Shown piece after piece: positions 1-5,137 of a stretch of 13,320 nucleotides of DNA. The DNA is taken from the NCBI GenBank assembly GCA_001805005.1, contig MHDO01000126.1, forward strand, positions 1 through 13,320, read 5' to 3'. The position numbers and the translations under genes were made by a program. The notes under the pieces are model-generated. The model saw only the letters and a list, made by a program, of their open reading frames with translations, was not told the origin of the DNA and ran no database searches. This DNA is from Nitrospinae bacterium RIFCSPLOWO2_12_39_16 (lineage in GTDB: Bacteria > Nitrospinota > Nitrospinia > UBA9942). Each line of letters starts with the position of its first letter. Within the stretch, counting starts at the first letter, position 1.

Positions 1-786
1 GAGAAACCTGATTTGATTGTCTGGCCTGAATCAGCCACACCATTCTATTTTCAAGCTGATAGAAATTTTGGACCAAAGATGATTGAACTTGCTAAAAATA
101 GCGGGAGTTTTATACTCTTTGGCACGCCGGGGTATGAGATAAAAGATAATGGAATAGTATCTTATAACAGGGCATATCTTCTATCCCGAGAAGGGGATGT
201 TGTTGGTAAATACGATAAGATTCACCTCGTTCCATTTGGTGAATATGTCCCATTAAGGAAGATATTATTTTTCATTGATAAGATGGTTGAGGGGGTTGGT
301 GAATATCAGAGTGGTGAGGAATATACCATATTTGAAATCCGAAATCCGAAATCCGAAATCCAAAATTTCTTTGGGACTCTTATATGTTTTGAGGTAATCT
401 TTCCTGATTTGGTTAGGAGGTTTGTAAAGAACGGTGCAGAGTTTTTAGTAAATATTACAAATGACGGCTGGTATGGAAAGACTGCCGCCTCATCTCAGCA
501 TATAGCAATGGTTGCGTTCAGGGCTGTTGAAAACCGTGTCCCTGTGGTCAGGGCTGCGAATACCGGTATTAGCGGCATAATAGAGCCGACTGGAAAGATT
601 GCTAAGGAGACAGATATCTTTGTCACTACTTATGTAACAGGAGAGATAAATACAGGCTTATTACAAAAGACTTTTTATACACAATATGGCGATGTATTTG
701 CCTATATATGCTCTATGGCAACTATTTTCTTAGTAATGTTATCCCGATATGCCAAGAATGATAATTATAGAACAGCTTCTTTATAG
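1..786 (+). CDS. lnt: Apolipoprotein N-acyltransferase, C-terminal half (5' end outside window)
   Basis: Lnt is an inner-membrane enzyme that transfers an acyl chain from phospholipid to the N-terminal Cys of lipoproteins, the last maturation step. The reading frame is open from base 1, so the N-terminal membrane segments lie off the left edge and 261 residues are visible. The nitrilase-like catalytic domain is clear. WPES carries the catalytic Glu (visible residue 10), KIHLVPFGEYVP carries the catalytic Lys (about 73), and LICFE carries the nucleophile Cys (about 129). ITNDGWYG and RAANTGISG motifs follow, and a final hydrophobic segment (FAYICSMATIFLVML) matches the last Lnt helix. The loop before the catalytic Cys is encoded by four tandem 7-bp units (334-361). 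The gene ends tail to tail with the TPR gene, overlapping it by 6 nt. Three lipoproteins encoded in this window are potential substrates. Confidence 0.95.
   Translation, partial: EKPDLIVWPESATPFYFQADRNFGPKMIELAKNSGSFILFGTPGYEIKDNGIVSYNRAYLLSREGDVVGKYDKIHLVPFGEYVPLRKILFFIDKMVEGVGEYQSGEEYTIFEIRNPKSEIQNFFGTLICFEVIFPDLVRRFVKNGAEFLVNITNDGWYGKTAASSQHIAMVAFRAVENRVPVVRAANTGISGIIEPTGKIAKETDIFVTTYVTGEINTGLLQKTFYTQYGDVFAYICSMATIFLVMLSRYAKNDNYRTASL
334..361 (+). repeat. Four perfect tandem copies of GAAATCC inside lnt
   Basis: The heptamer GAAATCC occurs four times without a mismatch, inside the reading frame. It encodes EIRNPKSEI in the loop between the EEYTIF strand and the FGTLICFE catalytic-Cys strand. 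Seven is not a multiple of three, so gain or loss of one unit would shift the frame ahead of the catalytic Cys. Confidence 0.95.
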
Positions 787-1668
787 CGGGGTCTTTGACT
801 TCTCCAGAACTTTGTAAATTCTTTCTGCCCTTTGTTTGTAATCTTCTGCCTCTTCAATCTTTCCCATTGCCTTATATACAGTAGCAATGTTTTTTAAATC
901 TATTGCAATTCCTCTTTTATATTCTATTTCCTTATCAATTTCCAATGCTTTTTTATAATATTCAAGGGCTTTGTTTAAATCACCCTTCACTTCATATGTC
1001 CCTCCTATATTGCTTAAGTTTACAGCCATTTCACCTTTATTTTTTGTAGATTCATTTATCCTGAGGGAATCATTAAACATGGCGATGGCCTCGTCTAACC
1101 TCCCCTGTTTTTTATATATCATTCCAATATTGTTAAGTCTTACAGCCTTCCCCTCATCATCTCCAATCTCTTTGGCAATATTAAGTGCCTTTTGATTATA
1201 TTCAATTGCATTTTCTAAATCGCCCTTAAAAGAAGATACCTTCCCCATATTTCCAAGACTGTCCGATAATAATTTTTTATTATTAATCTTTTCACTTATC
1301 TGAATTGCGTACTGAAAATCTTTAATTGCATCTTCATCATCTCCGCTTGCATGTTTTATAGTCCCTATTCCATTAAGCCCTTTTACAATCCCTTCCTGAA
1401 AGTCAATGCTGTGGCTCAATTCAAGTGCATTTTTATAATACCCTAATGCCTTTGACAGGTTTCCATCAATATAATATTTATGCCCCTGATTTATAAGGCT
1501 GATAACCCTCCTCTGTCCTTCTGGTAATGACTTTATCTCTTTTCCCCCACCACAAGAGGCAAGGGTAATGAGCAGAATACAGAATATAGAATACAGAATA
1601 AAGAATGAAATATTTCCATATTCTAATTTCTGGCTTCTGGCTTCTGACTTCTGACTTCTGTTATTCAT
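781..1668 (-). CDS. TPR-repeat lipoprotein at the end of the mla operon
   Basis: Predicted 295-residue outer-envelope lipoprotein of unknown specific role. A signal peptide (residues 1-38) ends in the lipobox LASC with Cys39 followed by GGG. After it come about six TPR helices-turn-helix units spaced roughly 40 residues apart, of the long kinesin-light-chain/TPR_12 type (for example LNNIGMIYKKQGRLDEAIAM and LSNIGGTYEVKGDLNKALEY). I chose ATG at 1668 over TTG at 1686: the six extra codons would consist of the Shine-Dalgarno itself (GGAGAGAG, 1684-1677, 8 nt before the ATG). The start overlaps the mlaD stop in ATGAATAA, implying translational coupling and a common pathway. Both the basic n-region and the hydrophobic core of the signal peptide are encoded by 7-bp repeat arrays. 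TPRs bind proteins; a link to Mla is inferred from position only. Confidence 0.85.
   Translation of the reverse strand: MNNRSQKSEARSQKLEYGNISFFILYSIFCILLITLASCGGGKEIKSLPEGQRRVISLINQGHKYYIDGNLSKALGYYKNALELSHSIDFQEGIVKGLNGIGTIKHASGDDEDAIKDFQYAIQISEKINNKKLLSDSLGNMGKVSSFKGDLENAIEYNQKALNIAKEIGDDEGKAVRLNNIGMIYKKQGRLDEAIAMFNDSLRINESTKNKGEMAVNLSNIGGTYEVKGDLNKALEYYKKALEIDKEIEYKRGIAIDLKNIATVYKAMGKIEEAEDYKQRAERIYKVLEKSKTPL
1573..1662. repeat. Paired inverted arrays of 7-bp units in the TPR gene signal peptide
   Basis: On the + strand, 1573-1607 reads as five heptamers (CAGAATA, CAGAATA, TAGAATA, CAGAATA, AAGAATG). After a 13-bp gap, 1621-1662 reads as six (TTCTAAT, TTCTGGC twice, TTCTGAC twice, TTCTGTT). 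The cores CAGAA and TTCTG are reverse complements, so the two arrays can pair as a stem. The right array runs into the mlaD stop codon. On the coding strand they specify residues 3-16 and 21-32 of the TPR protein. Confidence 0.9.
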
Positions 1669-2770
1669 TCTGCACTCTCTCTCCAAGAGGGATGTTTCTC
1701 TCCTTTTCTTCCTCTACAAAATTTTTTATAGGCCAGCTGTTTTTTGCACCTTTTATTATGTTATTTGCATCTTCCGCACTATCCCTTGCCGAGTCTGCAA
1801 TCGCAGGCATCTCTCCTGATGCCTCTTTTATATTGTTTGTTGTCTTTTCTAAATTTTCCATTATTGAAGGGAGCCTTGCTGATATTTCTTCAATCTTCTT
1901 CATTATTTTTTGAGTTGAGTCTAATATTGCAGGCAGTTCCGCCGATGACTCTTTTACATTTTTGAGGGTTCCACGCATATCTTCTAAAATCGGAGGGAGC
2001 TCTTTTCTTATGCTCTGTGTAATTTCAGGAAGGTGTCCCGATGTATTGTCAACTTTAACGAGTATATCATTTATCTTCTGCATTGTAGTATCAGCCTTTT
2101 TAACGGTTTCATTTATATTATTATACAAATCCCTTTCGGTTAAAATTGCTCCGGCAGTCCCCTTTCCCTCGTTCACATTGTTTGTGATAGATTTTATATT
2201 ATCTGTAATAGATTTTGTATTGCCGAGTATATCGCTGACAGCGGTGGAGGGAATATTACCTGCAACCTCTGCTATTTTGTTCAGTGTTTTTTCAACATTT
2301 TCAAGGACTGGCCTAACCCTGTTTACTATATCCTCTATCGCCATTCCCTCTTCTACATTAATCTTGCCGCCGTCAGGGATTATTGGAAGAGATGGTGAGC
2401 CCGGAGATATTTTTATCCTCTGCTCCCCTATGAAACCTGCCTTTGCAAGAGTAGCCTTTGAGTCATTGCGAATCTTATTCTGATATACCTTTCTTATCTC
2501 AAGAATTGCCTCCACCTGATTCTGTTCATTCAATTGAACAGACTTGATGGCTCCAATATCAATACCGGATAGTATTATAGGGATGCCTGCCTTTAATCCC
2601 TCTCCTTCCTTGAACACAGCCTTGATTGTATATTTCTCTTCAAAAAAATGTTTTGTCCTTCCAACGAAAAGAAATACCGCGAGGAGTATTATCAGGGGGA
2701 TGATAATAAAGAGTCCTACAATCTTCTCCTTCTGACTTGCAGATAGCCTGTGGGAATAATGCATTTTCAT
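1661..2770 (-). CDS. mlaD: MCE-domain (MlaD-family) phospholipid-transport protein
   Basis: Inner-membrane-anchored, periplasmic substrate-binding part of an MlaFED-type lipid transporter. In 369 residues it has a basic N-terminus, one membrane helix (about 18-37) and one MCE domain (about 45-125, YTIKAVFKEGEGLKAGIPIILSGIDIG through GEQRIKISPG). A long amphipathic tail follows, much longer than in E. coli MlaD (about 183 residues). The tail includes GKGTAGAILTERDLYNN, often seen in MCE proteins, and then an LP-x-I motif at exactly 21-residue spacing (residues 258, 279, 300 and, as MP, 321). It ends with an SWPIKNF motif. The ATG at 2770 has no good Shine-Dalgarno; a second ATG lies two codons on. 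It is separated from mlaF by 106 bp that hold a hairpin repeat and is coupled to the TPR gene by an 8-nt overlap. Confidence 0.88.
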   Translation of the reverse strand: MKMHYSHRLSASQKEKIVGLFIIIPLIILLAVFLFVGRTKHFFEEKYTIKAVFKEGEGLKAGIPIILSGIDIGAIKSVQLNEQNQVEAILEIRKVYQNKIRNDSKATLAKAGFIGEQRIKISPGSPSLPIIPDGGKINVEEGMAIEDIVNRVRPVLENVEKTLNKIAEVAGNIPSTAVSDILGNTKSITDNIKSITNNVNEGKGTAGAILTERDLYNNINETVKKADTTMQKINDILVKVDNTSGHLPEITQSIRKELPPILEDMRGTLKNVKESSAELPAILDSTQKIMKKIEEISARLPSIMENLEKTTNNIKEASGEMPAIADSARDSAEDANNIIKGAKNSWPIKNFVEEEKERNIPLGERVQNE

Positions 2771-2785
2771 GTATCAAAAATATTT

Positions 2786-2849
2786 AACCGCAGATTACGC
2801 AGATTTCACAGATTAAAAAAATAAAGCGTTAAAATTTGTGTTTATCTGT
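2786..2849. repeat. 9-bp direct repeats folding as a hairpin between mlaF and mlaD
   Basis: The left part (2790-2816) is three 9-bp units: GCAGATTAC, GCAGATTTC, ACAGATTAA. The right part (2834-2849) carries the complement: CACAGAT (2807-2813) pairs with ATCTGTG (2834-2840), and AACCGCAGA (2786-2794) pairs with TCTGTGGTT (2841-2849) with one G-T wobble. It sits inside the mla operon, so the transcript can fold here. No U-tract follows, so a terminator is not supported. Confidence 0.8.
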
Positions 2850-2876
2850 GTCTGTGGTTTCATCAAGTTTTTTATT

Positions 2877-3605
2877 TTAAAAAAAAAGTCCTTTCACATA
2901 AGGGTCTTCACTTTTCTTCAAATCCTCAGTTTTGCCGCTAAGTATGAATCTGCCATCCTTTATTATTCCTACCCTGTCTCCGAATGCCATTGCCCCTGTA
3001 GCGCTGTTGACTGTAATCAGCATTGTCTTTCTGAGGTCGTTTTTAAGTTTTTTTATGAAAGCAATAACAGTCCTGTAACCGACAGGGTCAAGCCCTGCTG
3101 CCGGCTCGTCAAATATCAATATTTCAGGGTCCATAATTATTGCCCTCGCTATACCTGCAAGCCTCCTTTTATTGTATGAAAGGACACTCGGAAAAACCTT
3201 ACTCTCCTTTATTATACCCAGTAATTCCAGCTTTTCTTCAACCTTTTTTTTAATATCATCTACACTTAAATCAGTGTGATACCTTAAAGGAAGGGCAACA
3301 TTATCATATATCGTCATATTGCTTATTAAAGCCGGATGTTGAAACAGATAGCCAATACCGAGTCTCAATTTTCTTATTTCTGGCTCTGTTGATTCGGATA
3401 GGTCTATGCCCTGTAATGTTATCCTGCCTCTTGACGGTTCCAAGAGCCCTGCACACAGCTTTAATACACTGCTTTTTCCTGATTCATTTGCTCCTGCAAT
3501 TATAAATACCTCTTCTTTATACACCTCCATTGAAAAGCTATCAAGAACTTTTATCTCGCCGTATGAGAAATCCACATCAGACATCTTTATAATTAAATCA
3601 GACAT
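2877..3605 (-). CDS. mlaF: MlaF-like ABC transporter ATPase with degenerate signature and switch motifs
   Basis: Cytoplasmic ATPase subunit expected to power lipid movement through MlaE and MlaD. It has 242 residues, normal for the family. Walker A (GANESGKSS, 38-46), Q-loop (FQHP, Gln89), Walker B (EILIFDEP, 161-168, Glu167) and D-loop (GLDPV, 171-175) are intact. The signature that is normally LSGGx reads LSYNK (142-146), followed by the usual basic RRLAGIARAI. The switch His normally found after strand ITV is Asn200 (ITVNSATGAMAFGDR). I re-read both stretches from the complementary bases and found no frame disturbance. Reduced or unusual ATP hydrolysis is an inference. The gene starts 3 nt after the mlaE stop and lacks a strong Shine-Dalgarno, suggesting coupling. 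Confidence 0.9.
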   Translation of the reverse strand: MSDLIIKMSDVDFSYGEIKVLDSFSMEVYKEEVFIIAGANESGKSSVLKLCAGLLEPSRGRITLQGIDLSESTEPEIRKLRLGIGYLFQHPALISNMTIYDNVALPLRYHTDLSVDDIKKKVEEKLELLGIIKESKVFPSVLSYNKRRLAGIARAIIMDPEILIFDEPAAGLDPVGYRTVIAFIKKLKNDLRKTMLITVNSATGAMAFGDRVGIIKDGRFILSGKTEDLKKSEDPYVKGLFF

Positions 3606-3608
3606 TCT

Positions 3609-4394
3609 TTATATATACCCAATTATTGTAATCAAGCTGTTTAGTATAAAACATATAATGATGGAATTTATTATAGCCCTTGTTGTCTGCTGTGGAACCT
3701 CCGTGACAGACCTATGGACTGATAGTCCATGATAACATCCCACCACTGCTACTGTCATTCCGAATATAATTCCTTTTAAAGTTGATATAAATATGTCCGT
3801 GAAGGTCATAGATTTTATTAAAATATATAAGAAGTCAGCAAAATGGGTAGTTATACTCATTTTGGATATGATAAATCCTCCCACTATGGCAACCACATCA
3901 AAATATATTAGCAGTGCAAGGGTTGATGCTACAAACCCCACTATCCTCGGCATTACTATATATCTAATGAGGTCTATTCCCATTACCTCCAGGGCTTCTA
4001 ACTCAGACCTGATTTTCATATAACCAAGTTCTGTAGGTATGGCAGAGCCTGAACGACCAATAATTACAAATGTAGTTAGAATCGGACCAAGCTCCCTTAT
4101 AACGACCAGCACAAGTATCTTGCCTATAAACTCATCACCGCCTACCTTTGGCAGTTGTGTTACAGACTGAATTATTATAATTGCCCCTACCATGAGTGCA
4201 ATACTGCTTATTACAGGGATGGCATCAATACCTGTGAAGATGATCTGTTTTAAAATTACATTGATAGCCACTTCCCTGTCATGCTTTTTCTTAACAGGGA
4301 GGCTGGCTATAGACCTATGGATAAGTGAATATAGGGCGGCAATATAATTGAGGGCTGCCAATATCTTCCCTCCAACCCACTCAACAAGTCTCAT
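3609..4394 (-). CDS. mlaE: MlaE-family ABC transporter permease
   Basis: Integral inner-membrane subunit of the phospholipid transporter, working as a dimer with MlaF and MlaD. It has 261 residues, the standard length, with the family core ELGPILTTFVIIGRSGSAIPTELG followed by KIRSELEALEVMGID (the cytoplasmic coupling segment that contacts the ATPase). Four or five hydrophobic segments follow, for example FVASTLALLIYFDVVAIVGGF and a C-terminal IINSIIICFILNSLITIIGYI. A Shine-Dalgarno-like AGAGGA precedes the ATG. It is the first gene of a four-gene leftward set (mlaE, mlaF, mlaD, TPR). The upstream HNH gene is 88 bp away on the same strand and may or may not be co-transcribed. Confidence 0.93.
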   Translation of the reverse strand: MRLVEWVGGKILAALNYIAALYSLIHRSIASLPVKKKHDREVAINVILKQIIFTGIDAIPVISSIALMVGAIIIIQSVTQLPKVGGDEFIGKILVLVVIRELGPILTTFVIIGRSGSAIPTELGYMKIRSELEALEVMGIDLIRYIVMPRIVGFVASTLALLIYFDVVAIVGGFIISKMSITTHFADFLYILIKSMTFTDIFISTLKGIIFGMTVAVVGCYHGLSVHRSVTEVPQQTTRAIINSIIICFILNSLITIIGYI

Positions 4395-4441
4395 TATTTT
4401 CCTCTATTTCCCACAGACTTTTACTGACTAAGACATTATTT

Positions 4442-4474
4442 GGACGCAGATTAACACTGCTATCATCTGCGCCC
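4442..4474. repeat. Hairpin between the HNH gene and mlaE
   Basis: GGACGCAGAT (4442-4451) and ATCTGCGCCC (4465-4474) form a 10-bp stem with one wobble pair around a 13-nt loop. The left arm resembles the GCAGATTAC units of the mlaF-mlaD gap. It follows the HNH stop codon on the minus strand but has no U-tract, so its role as a terminator is weak. The rest of the 88-bp gap holds only the mlaE ribosome binding site that I can support. Confidence 0.6.
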
Positions 4475-4482
4475 CATGATTT

Positions 4483-5010
4483 TTAAACCATAGGCAGTTT
4501 TAGAGAGACATACTTGCTCCAGCTTTCTACAAAAGATTTTGGAGCAGAATTGTAAACAGAATTGTGAATCATAAAATGTGGTATATACGGCTTTCTCATT
4601 AATCTTACCCCCACTTCATTTGGGGTTTTATTTCCTTTTCTTAAATTACATTCCTGGCATGCCACTACCACATTCTCCCATGATGTATCTCCGCCCCTTG
4701 ATTTAGGGATGATATGATCAATTGTGAGTTCCCCATGATTTTTTCCGCAGTATTGGCAGGTGTGATTATCCCTCCTGAATACATTTTTTTTGCTGAATGA
4801 GACCACTCCCCTATATGGTATGTTTATAAAATTTACAAGACGGATAACAGTGGGGAGTCTGAAGGAAATGGTGGGGGAGTGAAAGACCTTGCCGTCACAT
4901 TCTATCTGCTCAGCCTTTCCTTTAAGAACCATTACTATTGCCCGACGGGCATTACAGAACTGCAAAGGTTCATAAGTGCTGTTTAGGATCAATACCCTGA
5001 GATGTTCCAT
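4483..5010 (-). CDS. Stand-alone HNH endonuclease family protein
   Basis: A 175-residue protein. Its N-terminal region (residues 5-40, VLILNSTYEPLQFCNARRAIVMVLKGKAE) is the domain typical of chromosomal stand-alone HNH proteins. The nuclease domain (77-130) shows a CxxC zinc knuckle (Cys85, Cys88), the DH pair with the probable general base (Asp98-His99), PKSRGG, WENVV (Asn113) and a second CxxC (Cys118, Cys121). All metal- and zinc-binding positions are present, so it is probably active. The cellular substrate of this family is not established. There is no methyltransferase, intron, phage or toxin-immunity gene beside it to assign a role. The ATG has only a weak ribosome binding site, but a short upstream frame with a strong one overlaps it. 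It is transcribed from a promoter shared back to back with the malic enzyme gene. Confidence 0.88.
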   Translation of the reverse strand: MEHLRVLILNSTYEPLQFCNARRAIVMVLKGKAEQIECDGKVFHSPTISFRLPTVIRLVNFINIPYRGVVSFSKKNVFRRDNHTCQYCGKNHGELTIDHIIPKSRGGDTSWENVVVACQECNLRKGNKTPNEVGVRLMRKPYIPHFMIHNSVYNSAPKSFVESWSKYVSLKLPMV

Positions 5011-5029
5011 ATCTTTTAATCTGCATCAT
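4970..5029 (-). CDS. Possible 19-residue leader peptide overlapping the HNH start
   Basis: Reading leftward from ATG at 5029 gives 19 codons (MMQIKRYGTSQGIDPKQHL) and then a stop at 4970. The start is preceded by AGGGGAA (5041-5035) at 5-nt spacing, the best Shine-Dalgarno in this stretch. The frame differs from that of the HNH gene and runs across its start codon by about 41 nt. It could set HNH translation by coupling, or be chance. No homologue is recognised. Confidence 0.3.
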   Translation of the reverse strand: MMQIKRYGTSQGIDPKQHL

Positions 5030-5057
5030 TAAGCTTCCCCTGAGGAAATTTTGGGTA

Positions 5058-5086
5058 ATTCTATTATCTTTTTTAAAAATTGTCAA
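5058..5086 (-). promoter_or_regulatory. Sigma-70-type promoter for the HNH gene
   Basis: On the minus strand a perfect -35 TTGACA (5086-5081) is followed after exactly 17 nt by TAGAAT (5063-5058), five of six matches to the -10 consensus. Transcription would begin near 5051, giving a leader of about 40 nt that includes the short upstream frame. Confidence 0.65.
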
Positions 5087-5097
5087 ATTAGTTGACA
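5081..5097. promoter_or_regulatory. Palindrome made of two back-to-back -35 boxes
   Basis: TGTCAAATTAGTTGACA is a perfect 6-bp inverted repeat around ATTAG. Each arm is a consensus TTGACA -35 box, one for each diverging gene. RNA polymerase could not occupy both promoters at once, and a dimeric repressor could bind the palindrome itself; both are inferences. Confidence 0.6.
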
Positions 5098-5119
5098 GCA
5101 AACAAAGAAAAATTATATC
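5092..5119 (+). promoter_or_regulatory. Promoter for the tandem malic enzyme gene
   Basis: A perfect -35 TTGACA (5092-5097) is followed after 16 nt by TATATC (5114-5119), four of six matches to the -10 consensus. Transcription would start near 5126, leaving about 12 nt before the ATG at 5138. That is too short for a normal ribosome binding site, and none is visible. Confidence 0.5.
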
Positions 5120-5137
5120 CTTTGCATCGTATCCGAT

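Noticed and set aside
334..361. CRISPR-like array
   Set aside because: Units are 7 bp with no spacers; all other repeat sites also lack 20-40 bp repeats alternating with unique spacers, and no cas gene is present.
4483..5010. HNH protein as a homing endonuclease, phage gene or restriction enzyme
   Set aside because: There is no intron or intein, no methyltransferase, no phage genes and no target-site duplication nearby. The sequence fits the common chromosomal stand-alone HNH family.
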